DNA of 64,000 bases. It comes from Riptortus pedestris. Its lineage: Eukaryota > Arthropoda > Insecta > Hemiptera > Alydidae. Below are positions 1 through 11,844 of this stretch, one piece after another. A program made the position numbers and the translations under genes. The DNA is taken from assembly GCA_019009955.1 (NCBI GenBank), contig CM032230.1, positions 10,155,501-10,219,500 on the forward strand, given 5' to 3'. Under the pieces are notes generated by a model, which was given only the letters and a program-made list of their open reading frames with translations, was not told the origin of the DNA and made no database searches. Within the stretch, counting starts at the first letter, position 1; each line of letters starts with the position of its first letter.

Positions 1-1740
1 AGGCCTCCCTTATAACCCCATTTTTTCATAAGGGTAACTGTGGAGACTTAGAGAATAGACAATTTAATTAAAAAGAGTAAATGAAAATGAGTTCCCAATC
101 AATCCCTCTCTACTGTTTAACACGCAGTAAATAATTCAAATTATGATCATGGATAGCATTTATTATAATGAAATAGTATCTACATATAATGCACATATTT
201 TCTGTCAAACCCACTCCGAGCAAGTATAGTTTAGAAATAGTCGGTTATAAGTAGAAAGAAATTCCAATAGTGCCAGCATTTAACAGGAAATAAGTTAATA
301 CAATTAACTGTGTGGGAGGGCATCCGTGCGTCTTTTCCTTCCGCTTGAGACTTATAACCTTACTAATACGAATTATACATAGAACTACCATATAAGTCGA
401 AAAACAACATTATTACGCTTATAACAAATAAACATTAATTAATACTAATACAATTGGTTACCCCCGCTATAGTTTTAGCGAATACCTCGTTTATACTTTG
501 TTAAACGACAAATGAGCATACATCAAAAGTTATTCTAAATAACAAATAAAAACTTTCCGTAATGTGCATGAGTTAGCAGGCTTCCAGGATAACCCCCTCC
601 TCCCCCCCCCTGTGTCATCCACAGAAATGTTAACATAGTTTATTTTCTTTGAGGAGAGGATGCTAATTCACTTACCGAGTTTAGTTTAATTCGGTTGTTT
701 TTTGCGCCCAATAAAATTGTTGACTCCCGCTATATGTTATAGCGTATATCTCGTTTATACTTATGTATACAAAAAAGTATATATAACAAAAGCTACTTTA
801 AATAACACAATAAGCAACGTATGCTACGTGCATCCGTTGAAAAACTAATGCGAAATGAAACATCGCTATTTTTAATATCATGCCTCTCTTATAACCCCCA
901 CTCCCGGTTGAACCTATAAATTTTAATATAGCTTATAATTATGGTTGAATTAATGCTAATTCACATACCGAGTTTTGTTTAATTCAGTTCAACCTTTAGT
1001 GCCCAATAAAATATTTGGCTCCCGCTTTAGTTTTTGGTGTATATCTCGTTTATACTTTGTTGTAAAAAAAAGTGAATATAACAAAACTTACAGTAAATAA
1101 CAGAATAAACAACTTTTGTTATTTGCATATTTTCGGAAAAACCAATAGGAAACGAAATATCGCTATTTTTAATTTCAGGCGTCCCTACAACCCCCACTCC
1201 TGCCCGTCCCTAGAAATGTTGGTATGGCTTGTTATAATGAAGGCGTTAGTCCTAACACATGTACAAAGTTTTATTTAGTTCGGTTGATTCTTTTATGCCA
1301 AATAAAATTAATGACTCCCGCTATAGTTTTTAGCGTATAACTCATTTATACTTCCGTATACGGCAAAAGTGCATATAACAAAAGTTAATCTAAATTACAA
1401 AATAAACAACTTTTGTCATGGGCATATTTGCTGAAAAGGGAATAGGAAACGAAATATCGCTATTTTTTAATTTCAGCCCTCTCTTATAACCCCCACTCCT
1501 GTTTGTCTTAGAGAATATTAAAATAGCCTAAAGTCTAAGTTGGGCTAGTAGTAATATACATACCAAGTTTCATAAAATTCTGTTCAGCCGTTTATGCGTG
1601 AAAAGGTAACAAACAAACAAACAAACATACTCGAAAGAAACAAAATGCAGTTAGGGTGTCTATGACTTGTGAAACGAAAAGTTATCGTGAACTTTCGCGA
1701 AAAAATTCAATGTACCGGCAGAGGTGACAATTTTATATAT
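1..1740 (+). repeat. E2 repeat block 1 (units of about 297 bp), open at left edge
   Basis: At least four related units follow each other. The landmark CCTCCCTTATAACCCC or a close variant recurs near 3, 572, 885, 1178 and 1478, and a hairpin segment of the type CGCTATAGTTTTTAGCG recurs near 465, 722, 1018 and 1313, giving unit lengths near 295-300. The block ends in a (CAAA)n-like run at 1609-1627, then about 100 conserved bases, then (AT)n. The same order is seen at 52532-53808 and, inverted, at 7770-8262. No ORF of note. A 3' tail ending in CAAA repeats is common in dispersed arthropod repeats; I do not assign a class. Confidence 0.75.
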
Positions 1741-1761
1741 ATATCTATATATATATATATA

Positions 1762-1796
<35 letters not shown>

Positions 1797-1803
1797 CATC
1801 ATT

Positions 1804-1871
<68 letters not shown>
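1735..1871. repeat. Compound microsatellite (AT)n then (AG)n
   Basis: Interrupted AT dinucleotides to about 1793, a short spacer, then about 60 bases of AG. It borders the right end of E2 block 1. Open reading frames across it on either strand (rich in Ser-Leu, Ile-Tyr or Arg-Glu pairs) are artefacts. Confidence 0.95.
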
Positions 1872-1873
<2 letters not shown>

Positions 1874-2247
1874 TGTACTGGTTTTAATAACGTACAATAA
1901 CAAAACTCAAATGAAATAAGACCACTATAATTTATACAAAAAAAAAACAACAAACATCTTCACTGCCAAAGAATAAAGAGTGAACAACATAAAATAATAA
2001 GTCTTTGGATGATTAATAAATAACGAATTGAAGCAGAGTTCGCACAAAAAGAACGGAGCACTAATAGATACAACTGCGAGAGTAAGCGGTTAATTTTACA
2101 CACTAACTGACAGGTTATTATGAGGTTGCTCGCAGTATAGCCACTTTAGAATTAGATTAATTGTTTTAGGCTAAGTAGTTCCTGGCAACACTGTCACTGA
2201 GACCATGTGGCGGCTAGTAGGGGTTAGGTTAAGCTGCTACAATATAT

Positions 2248-2317
2248 ACGAAAATCGCGTCATGATTACACCCTCAATATCTGATTTTCCTTAAGGAAAA
2301 TTGCTAATATGACAGAG
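2248..2317 (+). mobile_element. HLE 3'-end fragment
   Basis: Contains AAAATCGCGTCATGA, a CCTCAATA-like run and the hairpin around TTCCTTAAGGAA, ending in TTGCTAATA. This is the last 70 bases of the HLE consensus with no recognisable body upstream. Confidence 0.8.
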
Positions 2318-3739
2318 GCCTTCATAATCTAGAGCAAATGTAAATGATGGAAAACAGGAAATAATTAATTATTATATTAAACTATGAGCTTGAACTAGTT
2401 TTTTCTCAAGTAATATTCAACCAAGTAATGAAATAGAAATTTCTTTCGCGGCATCGGCCATTAATCATTGCTTACCCTAATTTGACACCTGTCAGCTTCG
2501 AATTGGACTTTCACCAGCCTGATTTATATTCCTGCTTGACCGGTATTTTATTGAGGGGCTATTGCTGTATAGTGACAGTACATTAAACAAAAAGAATATC
2601 TGCCACGGGCTTGGTCGTGTGAAGATGGTCTAATAAATAATACATAAGGTTATATTCGAAAGAGAAGCTCCTTTTTGTTTTTATAGTTTTAAGTCGCTTT
2701 TAAGAGATTACAAATTTTTTAGAAAGTGTTTCGCCTTTGACAAGAACTCTCCCAAGCGCCCGTTCGTAAGTGATCAAACACTTTAAACAGACTTTCTATA
2801 AGGGACATGAGATATTAAGGCTGTATTCATACAGAGTTTTTAAATATTTCATCAAATGTTCATATGTCGACTGTGAAAATCGAAAATTTAATGTCCATTC
2901 AACTTTATATATACACTCAGTTAACAGACTTTAATGCGTAAACTTTGAGAGACGGTTCTAAACACAATTTCCAACAAAAAAAGGTATATATGGTCTGGTT
3001 CGATTCTCACTTGCTTTGGAGATACAGTTTTTTTTTTTTATTTTCAAATTAGAGCTATTTTTCCCATACAACAAGTCATAACACCAGAAATTATTTTAAT
3101 ATCGAAAGTCTGAGTTTACCATTCGAAGGACCAATACATTTCCCTTAAAATGATGCCCCAAACATAACCACGTGCTAAGGAAGAACTGAGGGGAGTTTAA
3201 TGAGAATAATTAATGGCATTTTCTTTCTCTGTAAACATTCTTCTTTCATTGCTCCACTATTTGAAGAAAAAATTGTAACGCCCAAATTTCACGAAAACTT
3301 CTACATTTAGTAAGATGTAAACCTCTACTTTTCGTTTTCAAACCCCAACAATATTCTTCCTCGCAAAGAGGGGATTTTCTCTCCTCTCCGAGTGCTTATC
3401 TTCTCTTATCCAATTTAGAATATTTTTGCATTGAACCAATAAGAAAAATTAATAATAAATAGTATTAGAAATATACTTATAATAAAACACAATTACTTTT
3501 GCTAATTTGCACTAAATGCCATAAAACAAATAATCAACGCACTTTTTGTGCGTGAAAGTCAATATGAAAATAATCATAAATAACTTGAAACAGTTAAAAA
3601 TTTAAAAACTAAATGACCAATAGATAATTAAGTGGGTTCCAAAAACTCGTAAGCTAGTGTTGTTTATGACCATAACCAGTTATGTACAAAATACATATAC
3701 TTTGGTATATTCTGGTATTAATATACAAATAGATTGAGT
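2318..3739. other. AT-rich stretch without recognised feature
   Basis: No ORF worth calling, no clear repeat and no RNA gene seen. The segment 1872-2247 to its left is equally featureless. Confidence 0.5.
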
Positions 3740-4095
3740 GATATGCATGGTTCATTTTAGTATTGAGGTCTTACTAATGACGCAAAAAATATCCTCAAAT
3801 GTCCACCCAATGTCCTACGTAGTTTATAAAGAAAATGAGTTCCTATCAAAATTTTAATATATATATATGTATATGTCACTTGAGCAGTCACAATTTTGTT
3901 AGCTGCTGAATCGGACAGGGGGCGGGGGGAAGTTGGGGGTTAGAGGGGAAAAATTTCCAAAATAGAAATATCTATGTCGTATATGTCAGATCGAAAAAAG
4001 GGTATAGAACCAACCTTATTGGAAATTTAAATGCCTATGAATGGTGTTATATACACATTTTTTCTACCATGAATAATAACCGAGATATGTGGAAT
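3740..4095 (-). mobile_element. HLE host copy, 3' part (split by nested copy)
   Basis: Reverse-oriented HLE running from just inside the 3' end to the sequence before the A-run of the body. It stops at a T-run where another HLE (4096-4679) begins, and the same body resumes at 4680. The (AT)n is short here (3858-3868). Confidence 0.85.
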
Positions 4096-4679
4096 TTTTA
4101 GGAGATTTCCCTTAAGGGAAATCAGCTATTGAGGTTGTACTCATGACGGAATTTTCGAAATTTTTCTTCAAATGTCCATCGATCCTACCTAGTAGATGAC
4201 GAAAATGAGTTCCGTTCAATACTGTATATATATTTGTCTGTTACCGCTCTAGCGGTCGCAATTTTTGTTTGATCGTTCCCAAACTCGGAATTTAATCGTT
4301 TTATGTAACAAGAAAGATCAAGTTTGTTAACGGCTGAAATCGGACCAGTGGGAGGGGGGGGGTTAAAGGGGAGGATTTTCGAAAATTCGAAATATCTCCG
4401 TTACCATACGTCGGATCAAAAATGTGAATATAACCAATCTTATTGCAAATTACATTTACTATAAATATTGTTATATACATTTATTCCTTATCTTGAATAT
4501 TAACCGAGATATTTGGATTTTTATTAAATTTGCCCCGATAACGGAAGACTGTTTCCCGCCAAAAGCCAGTTCAGCCCTTTGCCGTAACTGTTCGGCTCTC
4601 GTATGGAGATTTCTCTAATGTATAACTTCACGTGGGAAATCTGCTTAGTTTACGCAGTCCCTGCGTGACGGACTTTTTT
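4096..4679 (-). mobile_element. HLE full copy (type S) nested in another HLE
   Basis: Left end is the 3' palindrome (AGATTTCCCTTAAGGGAAAT at 4103-4122); right end is CCTGCGTGACGGAC at 4660-4673 plus T-run. Both ends, the inner AGCAGATTTCCC/CACGTG pair and the type-S segment are present. It interrupts the host copy at a T-run, so it is younger than the host. Edges are uncertain by a few bases because of the T-run. Confidence 0.9.
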
Positions 4680-5266
4680 AGTTTCCAGCCTTCAGTCTCA
4701 CTCTTACTGATGATGATATTAACAATAAGCTGTTATTTCATTATAGTTAGTTCTCTATTCTAGGCTTAAATGTCAAATATTGTTCTCAAGATATACCTTT
4801 ATTATACAAAATAAATGCAAATTCGTTTCTTAATGACTTCATCAATTATGATTTTGTGTTCTAATCCGAAAATGTTCATTTGATCTATACAATACTCGAC
4901 ATTTAACCGTTTCAGTCAACACTAAAGATCGTGTTTGTTATTGGTTGAAGTCGGACCTGGAATAGTGGGGGTTTAGAGGGGGGGGGGATTTGAAAAATTA
5001 AAATATCTCCGCTAATATGAGTCGGATCGTTAAATGTTATAGAATCAACAATCAATCTTGTTGAACTACTGCTGTTCTATAAATGTTTTCGTAACTCAAG
5101 TATTCAGCGAGTTACTCGAGCGAGTTTCTTTCGCTTCAGCCTTTAACACCCCCCCCCCCGATCTATTTTTTACACAGAAATAGGGAGTATGTTGTAATAT
5201 GAGATGAAAAGTGTGTTATACCAGCAAATGGGAAACATGCGTATGCAGCCCCTGCCGGACTGACTT
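4680..5266 (-). mobile_element. HLE host copy, 5' part (type V2 body)
   Basis: Continues the copy begun at 3740: the sequence resumes with TTTCCAGCCTTCAG, passes through the common body and a second related body module (type V2), and ends in a degraded 5' terminus near 5247-5266. Confidence 0.85.
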
Positions 5267-5469
5267 CTATTTGTCTATTCTTTTTATTCATAAAGTATAC
5301 AGAAAATGCAGAAGTATCAGTAATATATTAATAAAAATAATCTTAATTATTAAGAACAAAGATTCTATTTTTTTTTACTGATTCATAGGTAAAGACGTAA
5401 ATATTAATCAGTTTAGCATAGTTGTGTATGATTAATAAAGAATGAAAATTACCATCATCACTGGGATGT

Positions 5470-5676
5470 ATTCGAAACTTTATGTATAGAAAATTCAATT
5501 TTCCCCGATTGCATGAGTCAAGAAATGTTATAAAACCAATCTTGATAATGTATTGTGCTCAACAATTTTCGTAGTCGTCCATTTTGTAGTAACTCAAATA
5601 TTAAGCGATTTATTTGTGATTTTCTGTTGTTAGCCATCAGTAAACCCCCACTTCTACTTAACGGATTTGTAATTAA
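5470..5676 (-). mobile_element. HLE type V2 fragment, left half of a split host
   Basis: Reverse-oriented V2 body ending in ATTTGTAATTAAAA, where a forward HLE starts. The matching right half is at 6372-6451. Confidence 0.8.
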
Positions 5677-6202
5677 AACGTCCGTTACGCAGGGGCTGCG
5701 TTAACTAAGCAGATATCCCACGTGCATTGGCATTTATCACAAAAATTAAAAGTACAATGACAACAATATTTGGTATTTAAGCTTCAAATAAAGTGCTTCA
5801 TAACTTAATAGAACATTGTTAATATGAGATGAGTAGGAGTGGGGCTTTACTAAAGACCGAAAACTAAAAAATGCAAATATCTCAGTTAATAATCAAGATA
5901 GTGAAAAAATGTACATAACATTTACAGAACATTGTCCATTTGCAATAAGAATGGTTCTATACAATTCTTCGATTCAACTCATAATAACGAAGATATTAAG
6001 AGTGTTAGAAATTCTCCCCCTCTAACCCCCCCTCCCCCTGTTCTGATCCCAGCCGTTAAAGAACTTGATCTTTCTTTTTGTATAAAACGATTATATATCA
6101 AGTTTGGTAACGATAACACAAATATTGCGACCGCTAGAGCGCTAACAGATATATATATATATATTTATATATAATAATATAATATAAATATATTTGAATA
6201 AA

Positions 6203-6246
<44 letters not shown>

Positions 6247-6371
6247 TTTGAACAGATCTCATTCTCGTCATCTCCTGGTTAGGATCGATGGATATTAGAA
6301 GAAAAATTTCGAAAATCGCGTCATGAGTACGACCTCAATAGATTATTTCCCTTAAGGGAAATCTGCTAAAA
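5677..6371 (+). mobile_element. HLE full copy nested in a reverse HLE
   Basis: Starts with GTCCGTTACGCAGGGGCTGC after AAAA, with the inner repeat AGCAGATATCCC (one change) and CACGTG. It has the common body, (AT)n at about 6146-6241, and ends CCCTTAAGGGAAATCTGCT plus AAAA. The sequences on both sides join into one continuous HLE V2 copy, which shows the insertion site directly. Confidence 0.9.
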
Positions 6372-6455
6372 TAGAGAATATTTGCTGAAATGAGTTCATT
6401 ATTGTATCATTCCAGCACGTGGGGAATCTGCTAAGTTCACGCAGCCAACTGCTTG
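6372..6455 (-). mobile_element. HLE type V2 fragment, right half with 5' end
   Basis: Starts TAGAGAATAT, which continues the host body broken at 5676, and ends in CACGTGGGGAATCTGCT plus a degraded 5' hairpin (6437-6453). Confidence 0.8.
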
Positions 6456-6621
6456 TTGGTAATTTCTTTATTACTCCTTGCTTGGACATTTCCTTGAAGG
6501 AAACATTCTTTACACATTGACGCTCATTGATGTTGGGGAATAAACCCTGACGAAGAATGCAATCATAGGTTCATACCCGGAAGGAAAGGGTTAGTGACCT
6601 CGCAAACATAGCGAATTTTCC

Positions 6622-7342
6622 AAAGTCCCTCTCGCAGATGTTGCGTAACATTAGCAGTGTTTTTCTAGGCAATTGAATATTATATGCTGACCATTTCACA
6701 ATCTATTCTCTCTCCTCGCAATTAAACGCCTTTGTAAATGTTATTTAAAAATATCAAAAATAAATTAATTAATTGATGCCGTCATCAAGCCATGAGTTTA
6801 CATGTATACCGCATCATAAAGATATCTTGAAGATTAAAGATAAGAATAAAGTGGTTCTTGATATAACAGCTTATTGTTATTGTGCCATGAGTAGGAGTGG
6901 GGGTTTACTGAAGGATGAAAGATCCAAATATCTCCAATAATATTCGTAGTAGAGAAATTATGTTTATAACTCCATTTATTAGCAATTAGATGTACAACTA
7001 TAGGTAATCTAGATTATGTACAATGTTTTGATCAGACGTATAGTAAGGAAGATATTTCAAATTTTGGAAATTCCCCCTCTAACGCCGCCCCTCCCTCTGG
7101 ATCGTTTTCTGCCATTAACAAACATGGTCTTTCTTTTTGCATAAAACAATTAAATATCGAGTTTGGTAACGATCAAACTTAAATTGCGACCACTAGAGCG
7201 ATAACAGATATGTATGTCTTTTAACATAATTTTGGACTTAATTTTGGTCATCACCTGGGTAGGATCGATGGACATTTTTCCATAATTGTGTCGTGAGTAT
7301 AACTTTAACTTTATAACTGATTTCCGTTAAGAGAAATCTAAC
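6622..7342 (+). mobile_element. HLE copy, old, both ends recognisable
   Basis: Degraded 5' end AAAGTCCCTCTCGCAG at 6622, then a body starting with the TATGCTGACCATTTCAC segment also seen at 27890 and 16660 (type V5), the common body from about 6890, the GAGCGATAACAG segment near 7196, and a degraded 3' hairpin TTTCCGTTAAGAGAAATCTA at 7321-7340. There is almost no AT microsatellite in this copy. Confidence 0.75.
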
Positions 7343-7390
7343 AACAGATAAAGCAAAACAAATAATCATAAACAGCATATCTTTATTAAT

Positions 7391-7675
7391 AAAAGTCCGT
7401 CACGCAGGGGCTGCGTAGACTAAGCAGATTTCCTATGTGAAGTTTAGCAATAGAGAAATCTGCATACTGGTAACACAACACCACCATAAGTAAATACAAA
7501 CGGTAATGAGAAATCTTTCAGTTAATTTTAATAAACTCCCAACTGAAACGGCTTCTGAATTGTAAGAATAATTTATATTTTAATAACTCCAATTTCAGTA
7601 GTCCAAGAACTAAAGTAGGGGGGGGGCGGATGAACAAAACGTATTTGCATAAATCTCACAAAGTAAAGAAGGCTA
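7391..7675 (+). mobile_element. HLE type V3, 3'-truncated
   Basis: Intact 5' terminus with AAAAGTCCGTCACGCAGG, then the V3 body that is full length at 24365-25450 (reverse). It ends near 7675 in unrelated sequence. Confidence 0.85.
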
Positions 7676-7769
7676 GGTAAGGTTAGAAACGACAGGTTAG
7701 GTTAGAAGCGAGACTTACGAAAACGGCCGAACTAACCCGAATAACACCCGACCACAGACTTCATAAAAA

Positions 7770-8262
7770 TGCCAATATCTCGGTTATAAAAATAGCTATA
7801 TTTCGTTTCGCGTTGATTTTTCGTAAATATGCACATAACAAAAGTTGTTTAGTTTATTATTTAGAGTAACCGTTGTTATGTAAACTTTTGTCGTATACAT
7901 AAGTATAAATGAGTTATACGCAAAAAACTATAGCAGGAGTCAAGAATTTCATTTGGCACGAAAGGCTCAACCGAACTAAACTAAACTCGGTATGTGCATT
8001 AGCACTAACTTCTCCATGTTAATAAGCTCTACCAACATTTCTAGGGGCGAGTAGGAGTTGGGGTTGTATGGGAGACCTGAAATTAAAAATAGCCATATGT
8101 CGGTTCCTATTGTTGTTTTTTTTGCAAATATGCATAATGCAAAAGTAGTTTATTTTGTTGTTTAGAGTGACTTTTGTTATATTGAATTTTGTTTTACAAC
8201 AAAGTATAAACGAGATATACACCAAAAACGGCAGCCACCATACACTAAAGCGGGAGCCAAGT
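7770..8262 (-). repeat. E2 repeat, inverted partial copy
   Basis: Reverse complement of about 1.7 E2 units, including the ACTATAGCAGGAGTCAAG and GAGTATAAACGAG-type segments. It lies between two HLE pieces (7391-7675 and 8262-8446). Confidence 0.7.
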
Positions 8263-8446
8263 AAAAGTAACCCCCACTCCTACTCATGTCATATTAGCAA
8301 TAGCCTGTTAAATTGTGGAGTATATTATTTAACGCCTAAATACCGAATATTCTGCTCATTGAACTTCTACGTTTTGAGATAAATGGAAATACATGATGCA
8401 TGTGGGTAATCTGCTTACTGAACGCAGCCCCTGCGTGACGGACTTT
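8262..8446 (-). mobile_element. HLE 5'-end fragment
   Basis: Reverse HLE from the ACCCCCACTCCTACTCATG segment to the 5' end CAGCCCCTGCGTGACGGACT at 8425-8444. The 3' part is missing and replaced by the E2 copy. Confidence 0.85.
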
Positions 8447-8635
8447 ATATTGTTTCTTATCAATTAAGACTTTGCGTTCTAGACTCAAAAATAGTTTGAT
8501 CTATTCTATACTCAATATTTAACCGTTTTATTCAACAGTAAATATCCTATTCATTAATAACTGAAATTGGACCTACGTCTTCCCCATTTCTGGGGTTTAG
8601 GGAGGGATTAAAAAATTACAATTTTCTTGAATTCT
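8447..8635 (-). mobile_element. HLE type V2 interior fragment
   Basis: Reverse V2 body sequence with the ATCTATTCTATACTCAATAT segment; neither terminus is present. It abuts the 5' end of the preceding fragment, so that fragment may be a nested insertion into this one. Confidence 0.65.
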
Positions 8636-8667
8636 TGTAGAGTGAAAACTTTTTCCTTAACTCCCCC

Positions 8668-8790
8668 GGAGAAGGTTTGACTAAGGGGTTTATTTAATTA
8701 GTTCTGTAGCAAATAAATTTGCGGGGGTATGCGGGAATCCAACCGAAGATTCTAGGGCCTCCTCTTGGTTAACCAGTGCAAATAACACTG
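8668..8790 (-). mobile_element. tRNA-SINE remnant, decayed
   Basis: Matches the reverse-oriented SINE seen cleanly at 18926-19151: CTAAGGGGTTTATTTAAT, then AAATAAATTT, then a degraded B-box region. Old copy, weak at the right end. Confidence 0.5.
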
Positions 8791-9589
8791 AACATGTCTT
8801 ACCCACTTATGGGTCAGCAAAACATAAAAATGGGTCAGAAGTATTTTCCAACATTGAAACGTCCTTGTTATACACACTTTCGACACTTGAACCTCCTCGC
8901 TGGTGGGGGTGGATGATACATTCCTTTTTCCTTTAACTACTGATTTTTTTTAAGATCTTCTTTAGATGGAATAGAGGGGTGGTATATATTTATTTATTCA
9001 TATTGTAGCTTTATAGGTTTTAAATTATACAAGAGTAATTTAAAATTTCCATGACTAATTGAAATCCAAATTTTGTAAAAAATTGTTTTAATTGCTGTTT
9101 AATAGCCATGGAATGTATATAATTTTCTATTTTGTTTATTATGCCTTTAAATGAGCACTGATGATGGAAATCTAGCTCAGGAATAAACATTAGAAAAATT
9201 GCGAAAATATGAGATGTTTACTTCAACCATGGATGTATACTTCGGACATGTATGTATATTTCTGAATTCCATTCAAAATATGGGAAGTAAATTCGGCTTT
9301 CCTTACACCCCAAATTCGCCTATATTATTTGAGACAATTTTTACTTCCTTGTACGAAATAAAGAAAGTATTGTACACAGGGAAGTACGACAAAATATTTT
9401 GATAATTTAATTTAATATGAATGCAACAGAGGAAAGAATATGATGTTGTTTTCTTTTTGTTATTGAGATTATTATTATACGTTAGCGAATTCCTGCACAA
9501 GGTTTCTTTTATGATGAAATTGTAGCAAATTAAATTCCAAAAGATATACCAACATTTAAGAAGGGAGTATTTTTTTAATATTTAATCGC
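8791..9589. other. No recognised feature
   Basis: AT-rich. Small overlapping ORFs at 9199-9500 on both strands match no family I know and share no pattern with neighbours; I do not call them genes. Confidence 0.4.
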
Positions 9590-10200
9590 TGGTCTTTCAG
9601 TAAATATGTGCCTCTGATTAAACTGGACTTCCAAGCTGGGTGGAAGCATAGATTAAATACAACCCAGAACAAATTCATGCGGAGCATTCTAAAACTAAGA
9701 AGTAAAGACCAAATTAGAGTTATTGACATGCAACAATAGTTAAAGGTAGAAAAGTTTTCTAACACTGGCTACGTCCTTGAATAAAAGTTTGCTGGAGATG
9801 TTGGAAGGGTCCACTCCATCAGATGAGCCAAGATATGCTGTGAGTGTATCACAAGAGATGTTGCAAGGACAAGAGGAAGACCCGCAACAAAATGGAGTGA
9901 TAACTTGTATGAGCAGAGTCGGGGATAGTTAGCGGGCAGGGAATAAACAGAATTGAACGAAGTATTAAAGAATATGTTATGAAATATCACATTTTTGAAT
10001 GTATTTTATTTTATAATTATGGTAAGTAGTATTATTTTGTCAATGTATATAGTTGATTATTATGTAAATGAAGTAATAAAGACTCCAAACCTCCCTGAAT
10101 GGAGAGGCTTTTGTACAACGAGAATAACAATAAAGCTTATTATTATAGGAAGTTGCTCTTCCTCTGCTTTTTATTATTACTACTAGAATCACACTTTAAC
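9590..10200 (+). pseudogene. LINE 3' end: reverse transcriptase C-terminal tail plus 3' UTR (copy 1)
   Basis: Decayed end of a non-LTR retrotransposon. Conceptual translation across stops and frameshifts gives a C-terminal region with the pattern ...NKFMRSIL...DQIRVI..QQ..KVEKL... (9655-9760) followed by an RGRPATKWSD-like motif (9870-9900), which is typical of RTE-like reverse transcriptase ends. The 3' UTR has a hairpin CCTCCC...GGAGAGG near 10090-10110 and ends in an AATAAAGCTTATTATTA tail. A second copy is at 20460-20990. Several in-frame stops make it non-functional. Confidence 0.65.
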
Positions 10201-10229
10201 GAGCATAATATAACATTAGAAGAAGAACT

Positions 10230-11088
10230 ACACAGACCTCCCATGGGAAGGTTTACAATAGATAAATCTTCATCATAATGGTAACAGCACCGTGAATATT
10301 ACCTGAATAAATACAAACTGTAATGAGAGATCTTTCAGTCAATTTACAAGTTAACAATCTCTATAACAGACAGCTTTTGAATTGTAAACAAACATGTCAG
10401 CCAACCTTGCAGAGCTGATAAATAGATAGAAATACTCAAGACCGATAAAAAAAAAAGATCTCCGATAAAAATAAAAAAAAAAAAAGACCAGAAAGAAAAA
10501 CCATTAATGAAATGAAGATGAATATTTATTTTATTGAAAACTATTTACTGTAGCTAGTGCTGTAATTTATAATGAATCAGAATAATTTCTATCTCAACCG
10601 CTCTAATTTTTGAAATCCAAGAACACATGAAGTGGAAGGGGATCAACAGAACTTATTTGCATATATATCATAAAGTAAAATGTCAATGAAAACAGTATTT
10701 GGTATTTAACCTTGTAATAATGAGGTTCATTATATAACTGCTTATTATTAATATGACAAGAGTAGGAGTGGACGTTTACTGAAAGCGGAAAATTGTAAAA
10801 TCCAAAAAGCTCGGTTAATATTCATGATAGAGAAAATATGTATAGAACAATATTTATAGATCATTCAACTTGCAATATGATTGGTTTTATATAATTATTC
10901 CATCCACAGGCAGATTTGTAGTGACAGATACTTCTAATTTTCGAAATTCCCACCTATCCCCCCCCCACTCGTAGGGGTCCGATTTCTCTATTAACGAACT
11001 TTATCTTTTTGTTTTTACATAAAATGATTAAATATCAAGTTCGGTAACGATCGTTCAAAAATTGCGACCTCTAGAGCGTTAACAGACA

Positions 11089-11152
<64 letters not shown>

Positions 11153-11271
11153 GAAGGAACCTCATTTTCATCTCCTGGGTAGGATCGATGGACATTTGAA
11201 GAAATTTTTGTAAAATCGCGTCATGAGTACGACCTAAATAGTTCATTTCCCTTAAAGGAAATGTGCTAAAA
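10230..11271 (+). mobile_element. HLE type V3, nearly full length
   Basis: Begins with a degraded subterminal segment (ACAGACCTCCCATGGGAAGG) immediately after the LINE tail; the extreme 5' hairpin is lost. It has the V3 body, common body, CTAGAGCG near the microsatellite, (AT)n at 11092-11147, and the 3' end CCCTTAAAGGAAATGTGCTA plus AAA. Confidence 0.85.
11092..11147. repeat. (AT)n inside HLE
   Basis: About 28 uninterrupted dinucleotides at the standard HLE microsatellite position. Confidence 0.97.
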
Positions 11272-11631
11272 TAAGATTTTCTATTTAAGTAGAACATTGA
11301 TTATAAATGCAATTGGCTTTAAGAAGGATATCATATTGAAACTTAGAATTATACAATTATTTTAAATATTTTACAAATTTAAGTGACCTTACTAATAATA
11401 TTAACAAGTATAGAATTCTTTTATATTGTCATATGACAAAGTGTAAATTTCAGGTAGAACAGGCATTAAGATAAGGGTGTTTACATGCCTTTAGTCTAGG
11501 CAGCTGGGCCTTAATTCAAATCAGTTTCTTATATTAGAGTAAAATGTGCTTAGTTCGTTTGTTCATGTATCTTGGATGTTTGTCATAATTACCTATGATG
11601 ATGAGTGTGATATTTTTTTGCTTACAATATT

Positions 11632-11634
<3 letters not shown>

Positions 11635-11703
<69 letters not shown>

Positions 11704-11785
11704 CGGTTAACGCTCTAGCGATCCCTATTTTTGTTTAAACGTTCCTAAACTATATTCCACTGGTCCGACTTTAGCTGTTTTATAT
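11635..11785 (-). mobile_element. HLE fragment starting at its microsatellite
   Basis: (AT)n at 11635-11685, (GT)n to 11702, then reverse HLE body (GGTTAACGCTCTAGCGATCC). It faces a forward 3'-end fragment at 11845-11927. Confidence 0.8.
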
Positions 11786-11844
11786 ATTCTTGGTTATATA
11801 TATGTATATATATGCCAAGAAATTAGCAGATAAGGTAGATATAT

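Noticed and set aside
1660..1953. ORFs of 70-100 codons rich in Ser-Leu, Arg-Glu or Ile-Tyr repeats
   Set aside because: They are read-through of (AG)n and (AT)n microsatellites and open on both strands at once.
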